DNA from: Flavobacteriales bacterium UBA7325
GTDB taxonomy: Bacteria > Bacteroidota > Bacteroidia > Flavobacteriales_D > Crocinitomicaceae
Direction of reading: 5' to 3'
Length of the DNA: 27,715 nucleotides
Assembly: GCA_002471375.1 (NCBI GenBank)
Contig: DKPV01000094.1
Coordinates: 17,836-45,550 of the forward strand
The notes under the pieces: model-generated
The model's database searches: none
The model's input: the letters and a program-made list of their open reading frames with translations, nothing else
What the model was told of the DNA's origin: nothing
Shown here: one piece after another, positions 17,170 through 24,432 of the stretch
Position numbering within the stretch: the stretch's first letter is position 1
How the letters are laid out: the number at the start of each line of letters is the position of its first letter
Program-made: the position numbers and the translations under genes

Positions 17170-18438
17170 ATGATTAAAAAGATTTGGACATTAGGGGTTT
17201 TTTCTATTGCTGCATTAAGCGTGAGTGCGCAGGCAAGTGAACAAGATCTTCAGCTTAACACAATTACTACAGCAATGCCATTTGTATCTATTACTCCTGG
17301 TTCCAGAGCTGGAGCAATGGGGGATGCAGGTACTGCCTTAAGTGCATCAAGCACTTCAATATACTGGAATACATCGATGCTTAATTTTTCGGAGAAAAAA
17401 TCCGAAATAAGCATTTCATACACTCCGTGGCTGCGTCAATTGACGAACGATATTCACCTGTCGTATGTTGCTGGATACTATAAGATTAATGATCGTCACG
17501 CAGTAGGTGGAGCATTAAGGTATTTTAATTTAGGTGAAATCACTTTTACGGATGATCAAGCGAATATTATTCGAGATGACAAGCCAAGTGAATTTGAATT
17601 TACCGGAGGTTATGCATTTAGGTTAGCCGATCGCTTTAGTGTAGGTATCAATGGGAAATTCATTTATTCCAACTTAACTGGAGGATTGCCAGTGGCAGGA
17701 CAAGCTACTAAAGCAGGAATCGCTGGGGCGACTGACATTTCATTTACTTACAATAACGACCAAGCGAAAATTGGAAGCACGAAAGGAACTTATACGTTCG
17801 CTGCGACAATAAATAATATTGGTAATAAAGTTGCCTATTCTACTGTTGCAACTGAAGGAAGAGATTTTTTACCAATGAATTTGAAAATTGGAAATGCCTT
17901 TGTTGCTGATTTTGACCAGTACAACAGCGTTACTTTCTCGTTTGATGTACAGAAATTACTTGTGCCAACACCTCCAACATATGAATTAATTGATGGAGAG
18001 TATCAAATGATCGCGGGTATGAATGACAATGTAGGTGTTATCGCTGGTATGCTTCAATCATTTTATGATGCACCAGGAGTTGTCCTTACAGACGAGGTTA
18101 CTGGTGATTTCTTGCAGAATGAAGATGGGTCATACCAAATTAAAAGCGGATCTAGATTGGTTGAGGAGTTAACTGAAATTAACTTGGCTGCAGGTATTGA
18201 GTACTGGTACAATAACACATTTGCCCTTCGTGGTGGATTCTTCTTTGAGAATAAGAACAAAGGAGCACGACAGTTTTTCAACCTAGGTGCTGGTTTTAAG
18301 TACAACAAATTTGGAATTGATATTTCATATTTAGCCGCTTTAAAACGAAATAATCCTCTTGCGAACACATTGAGATTTACGCTCCGTTTTGAATTAGGAG
18401 GTAAAGAATCGTTTGATCCGAATACGGCTCCTGAATAG
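17170..18438 (+). CDS. porV: Type IX secretion outer-membrane protein PorV
   Basis: Outer-membrane FadL-like beta-barrel that carries type IX cargo from the translocon to PorU. From 17170 the protein starts with a Sec signal peptide (MIKKIWTLGVFSIAALSVSAQ region). The family N-terminus follows: ITTAMPFVSITPGSRAGAMGDAG, with the consecutive residues TALSASSTSIYWN. Alternating beta strands continue to the terminal strand NTLRFTLRFELGG. The length of 422 aa is close to other PorV proteins. The earlier ATG at 17137 would add eleven residues before the signal peptide. It is directly downstream of porU, as I recall for Flavobacterium, and its stop is one base before the ispF ATG, suggesting coupled translation. 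Confidence 0.92.
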   Translation: MIKKIWTLGVFSIAALSVSAQASEQDLQLNTITTAMPFVSITPGSRAGAMGDAGTALSASSTSIYWNTSMLNFSEKKSEISISYTPWLRQLTNDIHLSYVAGYYKINDRHAVGGALRYFNLGEITFTDDQANIIRDDKPSEFEFTGGYAFRLADRFSVGINGKFIYSNLTGGLPVAGQATKAGIAGATDISFTYNNDQAKIGSTKGTYTFAATINNIGNKVAYSTVATEGRDFLPMNLKIGNAFVADFDQYNSVTFSFDVQKLLVPTPPTYELIDGEYQMIAGMNDNVGVIAGMLQSFYDAPGVVLTDEVTGDFLQNEDGSYQIKSGSRLVEELTEINLAAGIEYWYNNTFALRGGFFFENKNKGARQFFNLGAGFKYNKFGIDISYLAALKRNNPLANTLRFTLRFELGGKESFDPNTAPE

Positions 18439-18439
18439 C

Positions 18440-18916
18440 ATGAAGCTTAGAATTGGTTACGGAATTGATCTACACCGACTTGAGATCGGCATTCCCTTAT
18501 TTATTGGTGGTGTAAAGATTGAATCTGAAATTGGAGCAGTTGGCCATTCTGATGCTGATGTCCTATTGCATGCAATCTGTGACGCTCTGCTAGGAGCAGC
18601 AAATTTACGTGATATAGGTTACCACTTCTCTGATACAGATCCAAAATTCAAAGGGATCGATAGTAAAATACTCTTAGCTGAAGTATACAAGTTGATTGCC
18701 GCCAAGGGTTACCATGTCGTGAATCTCGATTCCACAATTGTCATGGAGCGACCGAAATTGAATCCGTATATTCCTGATATGCAAAGCGTAATCGCTGAGA
18801 TTTTAAATTTAGATGTTGATGCAGTCTCGATCAAAGCAACAACGCATGAACAAGTTGATTCCTTTGGAGAAGGGAAGGCAGTTAAGGCTTACGCTACATG
18901 CCTATTGAATAAGTAA
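18440..18916 (+). CDS. ispF: 2-C-methyl-D-erythritol 2,4-cyclodiphosphate synthase
   Basis: Cytoplasmic enzyme of the non-mevalonate isoprenoid pathway that cyclises CDP-methylerythritol phosphate with release of CMP. Metal ligands are D10 and H12 (GIDLHRL) and H44 (GHSDADVLLHA). The IGYHFSDTD and DSTIVMERPKL motifs follow. The length of 158 aa is standard. The ATG at 18440 is one base after the porV TAG; an earlier start inside porV would add nine unmatched residues. Near the C-terminus KATTHEQVDSFGEGKAV replaces the common GFTGRGEG loop, a variant whose spread I cannot judge. A hairpin terminator follows the stop. Confidence 0.95.
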   Translation: MKLRIGYGIDLHRLEIGIPLFIGGVKIESEIGAVGHSDADVLLHAICDALLGAANLRDIGYHFSDTDPKFKGIDSKILLAEVYKLIAAKGYHVVNLDSTIVMERPKLNPYIPDMQSVIAEILNLDVDAVSIKATTHEQVDSFGEGKAVKAYATCLLNK

Positions 18917-18944
18917 TTTTCCTAGGGCACGAAAAAAGCCGTTT

Positions 18945-18965
18945 GCTATTATTTCAATAGCTTTT
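18945..18965 (+). terminator. Short hairpin terminator after ispF
   Basis: GCTATT (18945-18950) and AATAGC (18956-18961) form a 6-bp stem with a 5-nt loop followed by TTTT. It is 28 nt after the ispF stop and directly before the bioB promoter. The stem is short and AT-rich, so termination may be partial. Confidence 0.5.
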
Positions 18966-18969
18966 CTAT

Positions 18970-18977
18970 TATATTTG
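18970..18977 (+). promoter_or_regulatory. -7 promoter element of bioB
   Basis: TATATTTG matches TAnnTTTG, with 17 nt to the ATG at 18995. TTTG at 18942-18945 is 24 nt upstream, a little far. A transcript starting here would begin downstream of a TTG at 18980 or nearly so, favouring the ATG at 18995 as the start. Confidence 0.55.
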
Positions 18978-18994
18978 CCTTGAAATTTGTATCC

Positions 18995-20098
18995 ATGAAA
19001 GTGAACACACAATACACGACAATAGAGTCTTTACTCGAACTATATAATAAGCCTCTATTAGAGCTGGTTTTTGAAGCGGCAACTGTCCATCGAGAACATC
19101 ATGACCCAAGAGAAGTTCAGATGTCATCTCTGCTTAGTATTAAGACTGGAGGTTGTCCCGAAGATTGCGGTTACTGTCCACAGGCGGCAAGATATCATAC
19201 TGATGTAGATGCTCATAAATTGATGTCGGTTGATTCAGTAATCGAGCAAGCGCAAAATGCCAAGCAAAATGGCTCTTCACGTTTATGTATGGGAGCAGCT
19301 TGGAGAGAAGTTCGTGATAACAAAGATTTTGATAACGTTATTGAAATGGTTCGAGCGGTAAATGATTTGGACATGGAAGTATGCTGTACACTCGGTATGC
19401 TTTCAGAAAATCAGGCCGAGAGATTGAAGAATGCAGGTTTATTTGCCTACAATCACAATTTGGATACTTCAGCAGATTACTATGATGATGTCATTTCAAC
19501 TCGTGAATATGAAGACCGTCTAAACACTATCGAGAATGCTCGTAAAGCGGGAATATCTGTTTGTTCTGGAGGTATAATTGGAATGGGTGAAGCGGTTGAA
19601 GATAGAGTTGGATTATTGATGAGCTATATGGAAATGGAAACGCCACCAGAGTCGATTCCAATTAACGCACTCGTTGCAGTGGAAGGGACGCCAATGGCAG
19701 ATCAGAAACCTATCGAGCAATGGGAGATGATCAGAATGGTAGCTACAACACGTATTGCCTTTCCTCAATCAGTTGTTCGATTATCTGCAGGAAGAACAAA
19801 AATGAATATGGAAGGTCAGGCGTTATGCTTTATGGCTGGAGCAAGCTCAATTTTTGCGGGTGATAAATTACTAACAACACCAAATCCTGAATACAATGAG
19901 GATATGGAGATGTTCAAGATTCTTGGTCTCATTCCAAAAAAATCTTTTGCAGATGGAGAAAAGCCGGTTTCAAAGCCGGATGCTATAATCGAGGAACGCA
20001 AGAAAAAAGAAAAGGCGAGAGCTGAACAATTAGCGGAAGCACGTGAAGCTTCAACTCGAGAAGGATTTGAGCCTAGAAAAGTAACACTTGTGAAGTAG
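18995..20098 (+). CDS. bioB: Biotin synthase
   Basis: Radical SAM enzyme that inserts sulfur into dethiobiotin to give biotin. The SAM [4Fe-4S] motif is C54-P-E-D-C58-G-Y-C61, followed by QAARYHT. The conserved CCTLGML, NHNLDTS and CSGGIIGMGE stretches are all present. The sulfur-cluster barrel continues to MAGASSIFAGDKLLTTPN. At 367 aa the protein has a charged tail (KKKEKARAEQLAEAREA) of about 35 residues after the barrel. I chose the ATG at 18995 over the TTG at 18980 because of promoter spacing. It is followed by bioF in the same frame, separated only by TAG and one codon. Confidence 0.95.
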   Translation: MKVNTQYTTIESLLELYNKPLLELVFEAATVHREHHDPREVQMSSLLSIKTGGCPEDCGYCPQAARYHTDVDAHKLMSVDSVIEQAQNAKQNGSSRLCMGAAWREVRDNKDFDNVIEMVRAVNDLDMEVCCTLGMLSENQAERLKNAGLFAYNHNLDTSADYYDDVISTREYEDRLNTIENARKAGISVCSGGIIGMGEAVEDRVGLLMSYMEMETPPESIPINALVAVEGTPMADQKPIEQWEMIRMVATTRIAFPQSVVRLSAGRTKMNMEGQALCFMAGASSIFAGDKLLTTPNPEYNEDMEMFKILGLIPKKSFADGEKPVSKPDAIIEERKKKEKARAEQLAEAREASTREGFEPRKVTLVK

Positions 20099-20101
20099 GT
20101 C

Positions 20102-21190
20102 TTGGATAATAAATTACATAAAAAACTAACAGATAGAAAAGAAAAGGGAACATTGCGTTCCCTTTCTTTGTCTTCAGGGATGATTGACTTTGGCTCTAAT
20201 GATTACCTAGGGCTAGCAAAGACTGAATTTATAGCAACTGCTTGCGGAGCGACTGGGTCAAGACTGATTACGGGGCACAGCTCGACTATTGATGATTCAG
20301 AACGGATGTTAGCGGAGTTTTATGAATCTGAAGCAGCGTTATGTTTCAATTCTGGCTATGATGCAAATCTTGGAATATTTAGCTCCATTCCACAGCGTGG
20401 CGATGTTGTTTTGTATGATGAACACATTCATGCAAGTGTGAGGGATGGAATACGTCTCGGACTGGCTAAATCTTATTCATTTAAGCACAATGATCTTGAG
20501 CATCTGCGTCTTCAGCTTGAAAAAAATAAGGACGATATTTGCTATATAGCGATCGAAGCTTTGTATTCCATGAATGGTGATTTTTCATTATTGGCTGAAA
20601 TTATAGCATTAGCAAAACAATACAATTCCTATATCATCATTGATGAGGCGCATAGTGCCGGATTGTTTGGGTTAGATGGGCGAGGTTTAGCTCATGGCGC
20701 CGATCGACACAATGATGTCTTTATTCGTCTAGTTACCTTTGGAAAGGCATATGGAACTCATGGGGCTGTGGTCTTATGCAGTGAAGACTTAAAATCTTAC
20801 CTGATTAATTTTGCAAGATCGCTTATTTATACCACAGCTCTTCCTGCATCCAGCTACAAGCACATGGCTGACATTGTAAGACATGAAGAACTGAAATCTA
20901 GAAGAGATCATTTACAGTCGAATTTGGCTCACTTTAGACTTAGAAATACTGGTCTTGATAATCTTTCAGCATCAAATTCTCCCATCCAAATTATTCGATT
21001 TGATTCAGTTGATCAATTGAAGCGGGTAGAGGAGAGCTTGAGGGCAGTCAATATTTACGCAAAGGCAATTTTCTCTCCAACCGTTCCGGAAGGCACCGAA
21101 TGCCTAAGGGTATGTATTCATTCATTTAATACAACCACAGAGCTAGATGCGCTATCTGGTAGCTTGAATTCATTGGAAGCTATGAGTTAA
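20102..21190 (+). CDS. bioF: 8-amino-7-oxononanoate synthase (TTG start)
   Basis: PLP enzyme that condenses pimeloyl-thioester with alanine in biotin synthesis. The alpha-oxoamine synthase core is clear: FGSNDYLGLA near residue 31, TGSRLITGHS, DEHIHASVRDG, and the PLP-binding IIIDEAHSAGLFG. The Schiff-base lysine is K215 in TFGKAYGTHGA. The length of 362 aa is typical. The start is a TTG three bases after the bioB TAG. No ATG occurs before 20180, and starting there would delete the usual N-terminal helix. The frame is the same as bioB. BioF rather than another synthase of the family follows from bioB next door. Genes bioA, bioC and bioD are not in the window. Confidence 0.88.
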   Translation: MDNKLHKKLTDRKEKGTLRSLSLSSGMIDFGSNDYLGLAKTEFIATACGATGSRLITGHSSTIDDSERMLAEFYESEAALCFNSGYDANLGIFSSIPQRGDVVLYDEHIHASVRDGIRLGLAKSYSFKHNDLEHLRLQLEKNKDDICYIAIEALYSMNGDFSLLAEIIALAKQYNSYIIIDEAHSAGLFGLDGRGLAHGADRHNDVFIRLVTFGKAYGTHGAVVLCSEDLKSYLINFARSLIYTTALPASSYKHMADIVRHEELKSRRDHLQSNLAHFRLRNTGLDNLSASNSPIQIIRFDSVDQLKRVEESLRAVNIYAKAIFSPTVPEGTECLRVCIHSFNTTTELDALSGSLNSLEAMS

Positions 21191-21191
21191 T

Positions 21192-21226
21192 TATGCTTGT
21201 ATAATTAACATTAGTATGCAAGCATA
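21192..21226. repeat. 8-bp inverted repeat just after bioF
   Basis: TATGCTTG (21192-21199) and CAAGCATA (21219-21226) are perfect reverse complements with a 19-nt AT-rich loop. They begin two bases after the bioF stop. No T-run follows, so it is not a standard terminator. It might stabilise the 3' end of the bioBF transcript. Confidence 0.4.
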
Positions 21227-21227
21227 G

Positions 21228-21455
21228 AGTATTCGATGGGAAAGGAAATCTGCTCATCGTGCAACTGCTTCTTTTATCGAATACGAAATTATTTGTAAAT
21301 CAAGGATAGACAATGTCGTCTTACAAACTCTGCCTGTTATGAAGTTGATCCGATCCGTACAATTATCGATTAAAAATCTTACTTCAGGAGAATATTTGAT
21401 TGTGGTAAGAAATGAATTCAGCGATAAATTGACCAGAAGACTAGTTGTTTACTAA
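21228..21455 (+). pseudogene. Relic of a type IX secretion C-terminal sorting domain
   Basis: A plus-strand frame open from a stop at 21225 to a TAA at 21453-21455 ends with SIKNLTSGEYLIVVRN and then EFSDKLTRRLVVY. This is the closing pattern of type A sorting domains: a buried strand, SG-x-Y, two further strands and a basic turn before a hydrophobic end. The preceding part (DNVVLQTLPV) also fits such a domain. The only ATG in the frame is at 21339, leaving 38 residues without signal peptide or passenger. No promoter is visible. It is therefore best read as the surviving 3' end of a deleted or decayed secreted-protein gene. The whole gap 21191-21544 otherwise holds only the inverted repeat and a terminator. 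Confidence 0.6.
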
Positions 21456-21486
21456 GCGCTGTTTAAACAGCTATAAACTATAGAAC

Positions 21487-21530
21487 AAAAAAAATCCGAT
21501 CACAGCAAAAGCAGGATCGGATTTATATTT
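21487..21530 (-). terminator. Intrinsic terminator, works in both directions
   Basis: AAATCCGATC (21492-21501) pairs perfectly with GATCGGATTT (21515-21524), a 10-bp stem with a 13-nt loop. On the minus strand a run of eight T follows, ending the PLP enzyme gene at 21545. On the plus strand ATATTTTTT follows, so the bioBF side may also be terminated. Confidence 0.85.
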
Positions 21531-21544
21531 TTTAGAAGTAAGAA

Positions 21545-22816
21545 TTAACTCTTCGTGTCAACTTCTACAGCTGCCATTTTTTCTGAGTAATAATCTCCAT
21601 TGTCTAATTTCTGTTTCATTTTCTGGAAAGATTCGATTGTGTACTGAACATCCTCCATTGTGTGTGTAGCAGTTGGGATTAATCTCAACATGATTACATC
21701 TTTTGGTACAACCGGATATATCACAATAGAACAGAAGATATTGTAGTTCTCGCGAAGATCAACAGTAAGGTTTGTCGCTTCCGCCAAGTTTCCTTTTAAG
21801 AATACTGGAGTTACACAAGAGTTCGTTAATCCAATATCGAATCCATTCTCAACGAGTCCATCTTGAAGTGATTTAGCAACACTCCAAAGACGTTCTTTAT
21901 GCTCAGGTTGTGTTCTCAATAATTCAAGACGTTTACGAGCTCCAACAACGAGTGGCATTGCTAACGACTTTGCATAGACTTGAGATCGCATATTGTAACG
22001 TAAATATTCAACGATGCTTTCTTCAGCACAGACAAATGCTCCAACAGAAGCCATTGCTTTCGCAAAAGTTCCAAATAGGATATCTATTTCATCATGAACG
22101 CCTTGTTCTTCGCCTGATCCTTGACCACGTTCACCAACAGTTCCAAATCCATGAGCATCATCAACGAATAAGCGGAAGTTGTATTTTCCTGACTTGCGGA
22201 AATCAACGATTTCTTTAAGTTTACCTTGATCACCAGCCATTCCGAATACTCCTTCAGTAATTACAAGGATTCCGCCTCCAGTTCGTTCCACGATTTTAGT
22301 AGCGCGTTCCATTTGCTTATCGAAGCTAACCATGTCGTTATGTTGGAACACGAATCGTTTTCCTACGTGCAAACGCATTCCATCAAGAATACAAGCATGT
22401 GATTCACTATCGTAAACAATAACGTCCATTCTGTCAACCATAGAGTCGATTGCAGAGACCATTCCTTGGTAACCAAAGTTTAAAAGGATAGTATCCTCTT
22501 TTTCCATGAAGTCAGAAATTTCACCTTCTAATGCTTCATGCTCGTTCGTCTGACCAGTCATCATACGAGATCCCATTGGATATGCAAGGCCCCATTTTTC
22601 AGATGCCTCTGCATCCGCTTTTCTAATTTCTGGGTGGTTTGCCAATCCTAGGTAGTTGTTAACTGACCATACTAGGCATTCTTTACCGCGGAAAATCATT
22701 TTATTTCCAACTTCACCTTCGAGTTTCGGGAATGTAAAATAACCGTGAACTCCTTTAGAGTACTGTCCTAATGGACCTCTATTCTTTCTAATTTTGTCAA
22801 ATATGTCTTGAGCCAT
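21545..22816 (-). CDS. Alpha-oxoamine synthase-family PLP enzyme, substrate unknown
   Basis: PLP-dependent enzyme that should condense an amino acid with an acyl-CoA or acyl-ACP, as do BioF, Kbl and serine palmitoyltransferase. Family marks are WSVNNYLGLANHPEIRK near residue 50, MGSRMMTGQT, SHACILDGMR, the PLP-site VDDAHGFGTVG, and the Schiff-base lysine K253 in GTFAKAMASVG. At 423 aa it is longer than BioF and has its own N-terminal stretch (GPLGQYSKGVHGYFTFPKLEG) and an acidic tail. A true BioF is next door, so biotin synthesis is an unlikely role. Options are a sphingoid or sulfonolipid base synthase or an amino-ketone synthase. It is a single-gene unit with its own promoter and terminator. 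Confidence 0.85.
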   Translation of the reverse strand: MAQDIFDKIRKNRGPLGQYSKGVHGYFTFPKLEGEVGNKMIFRGKECLVWSVNNYLGLANHPEIRKADAEASEKWGLAYPMGSRMMTGQTNEHEALEGEISDFMEKEDTILLNFGYQGMVSAIDSMVDRMDVIVYDSESHACILDGMRLHVGKRFVFQHNDMVSFDKQMERATKIVERTGGGILVITEGVFGMAGDQGKLKEIVDFRKSGKYNFRLFVDDAHGFGTVGERGQGSGEEQGVHDEIDILFGTFAKAMASVGAFVCAEESIVEYLRYNMRSQVYAKSLAMPLVVGARKRLELLRTQPEHKERLWSVAKSLQDGLVENGFDIGLTNSCVTPVFLKGNLAEATNLTVDLRENYNIFCSIVIYPVVPKDVIMLRLIPTATHTMEDVQYTIESFQKMKQKLDNGDYYSEKMAAVEVDTKS

Positions 22817-22876
22817 ATAATCTATTTTTGAGTCAACGTAATTTATTTGAATACGTCTTAGGACTCAATTTCGGTA

Positions 22877-22909
22877 CAAAAGTAGTTGTTTTTCTATGAA
22901 TCGACTAAA
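22877..22909 (-). promoter_or_regulatory. Promoter of the PLP enzyme gene
   Basis: On the minus strand TTTAG (22909-22905) is followed after 20 nt by TACTTTTG (22884-22877), matching TAnnTTTG. There are 60 nt to the ATG at 22816. A small inverted repeat (CGACT/AGTCG, 22902-22918) overlaps the -33 region. Confidence 0.6.
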
Positions 22910-22958
22910 GTACAGTCGTTTTTTATTAACAAAGCGTTGGGTGAACTCCATCATAGTT

Positions 22959-23598
22959 TTATGGATTATTGATGGTTTGCCAACCAATGTTCATGGATGA
23001 CTTTTGATATTCGCTTCCGGTGTAGCTTCGCACTCCTAATACGCATTCGGTCCGCATTTCTTCGAATTCCGAAAACTCTGGGCTTGTTACAGTTATCCCT
23101 TCCGCATTTTCTTTCCTTCCTATAGTCGATTTCAATAAATCCATCTAATATTTCGCCATGGTGACTAGTGACACGCGTTTGGGAGGTATAGCTTTAACTG
23201 CTTAAGTGTACTTCATCATAGATCGTCGGGCCATAATACTCTCCCGTTTGACAAGAATCAACATAACAGATTGTACTAATGGATTCCTGCAGTCTTAGTT
23301 CGATTAATTTTACAGTATAGAGTTGATTAGAATCAACAGAAATGCAGTTGTTTTGCTTTAAATAAAACCGTAAATCCTGATAGAAAGCTTCAACTAGATC
23401 CTGTCTCATTTGTTAGGTTATATACTTTCGATCTCTATCCGCGAATTCGTAATAGACTTCATCAGCGTATGCTTGTACTCCTTTAGTATCAATGTATACA
23501 GGGACATTAGTGGGTAAATTTCTACCTTTTTTACATGAGCTTGTTGAGAAGGTCAATGCCAACGATATCGTACACAGAAGTAGGTACATTAGTTTCAT
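22959..23598 (-). pseudogene. Broken small lipoprotein gene
   Basis: Reading starts at 23598 with a lipoprotein signal (MKLMYLLLC..., Cys in STSSCKKG) and runs 61 codons to TAA at 23413. The same frame then continues with CAA ATG and 70 more protein-like codons to a second TAA at 23194. After that it stays open (HHGEILDGFIEIDYRKERK) until near 23100. There the protein-like signal moves to another frame (ENAEGITVTSPEFSEFEEM...) and ends at 22959. Together this gives about 210 residues, similar to the intact lipoprotein at 23669-24331. Two in-frame stops and one shift indicate decay. Alternatively the first two pieces are separate, coupled small genes. I do not recognise the family. Confidence 0.55.
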
Positions 23599-23668
23599 AC
23601 AAGACGTCGTCCAAATATCCTGCCAGAACCGTTAACAAAAAATTAACAATTGGAATCTCAACTGCAGA

Positions 23669-24331
23669 CTACTTTCTATGCAGGCTAGTCACAAATTGTT
23701 TTGCTTCTAGTATACCCTCCTCACTTCCCTCGAAGGTTGCTGTTTCTTCATCAGATGTCATTATTTTTCCTTCAACCATTGTTAGTTTTAACCAGGCGAT
23801 GTTGATGCTATCCATTTCGCACCAACCTGATGAATTGATGCTCTCTGCATCGCTTGAATTCTCTGAATGAATTTTTTTACGATCAGTAATATTCCAACTT
23901 TTATCAAATGCTACAAGGAAGTACTGCACATCACTTTGGAATACTTCAATTTCGTCTGGATGAAAGGACTTGACTCTGATGATTACTGCGTGATTCCCTG
24001 ATTGATCAATACTGTAGTCCGCGTAAAGTGCGTAATCAACTCCCGATCTGACTCCAATGAAACCTTTCGGTAGTATTCTATAGCCCTCTTCGGCAAGGTT
24101 CATCTCTTTAGGGCGGATTCCACTTCCAAGCGGAACAAGCGCGTCATAAAGGATTTTGTTTTCCTCATTGATTGCTTGATTAACTTCTGGTTCTTCTACG
24201 ACATCGCCTAATTGTTCTTCCTGATCCGTGGAGATATCAATAGAAGTTTCTTTATCCGTTTCTTCAGTATCACTGGCGCAGGAACTGATTAAAATAAATA
24301 GCAAGAAAGAGGGAAGTCTCAATTTTTTCAA
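23669..24331 (-). CDS. Hypothetical lipoprotein (TTG start)
   Basis: I do not recognise this 220-aa protein. It begins with a lipoprotein signal peptide (MKKLRLPSFLLFILISSCAS, lipidated Cys18). A strongly acidic stretch (about 20-55, rich in Asp, Glu, Thr) then acts as a tether. The globular part follows, with beta-rich patches such as DYALYADYSIDQSGNHAVIIRVKSF and a later SINIAWLKLTMVEGKIM. Attachment to the outer or inner membrane is expected from the signal. The start is a TTG at 24331; no ATG precedes it because an in-frame TAA lies just upstream, and a strong promoter is placed 18 nt before it. It is followed on the same strand by the broken lipoprotein gene. Confidence 0.8.
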   Translation of the reverse strand: MKKLRLPSFLLFILISSCASDTEETDKETSIDISTDQEEQLGDVVEEPEVNQAINEENKILYDALVPLGSGIRPKEMNLAEEGYRILPKGFIGVRSGVDYALYADYSIDQSGNHAVIIRVKSFHPDEIEVFQSDVQYFLVAFDKSWNITDRKKIHSENSSDAESINSSGWCEMDSINIAWLKLTMVEGKIMTSDEETATFEGSEEGILEAKQFVTSLHRK

Positions 24332-24349
24332 AGTATGTTTGTTTTACAC

Positions 24350-24380
24350 CAAATATAATCCCTCATTCTCAAAATCGCAA
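24350..24380 (-). promoter_or_regulatory. Promoter of the hypothetical lipoprotein gene
   Basis: On the minus strand TTG (24380-24378) is followed after 20 nt by TATATTTG (24357-24350), close to the ideal Bacteroidota promoter. There are 18 nt to the TTG start at 24331. Confidence 0.7.
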
Positions 24381-24432
24381 GAAGGTGCAGAGTTTACTGT
24401 ATAAGTGTTATTCTCGAAGGAATCGAAAATTT

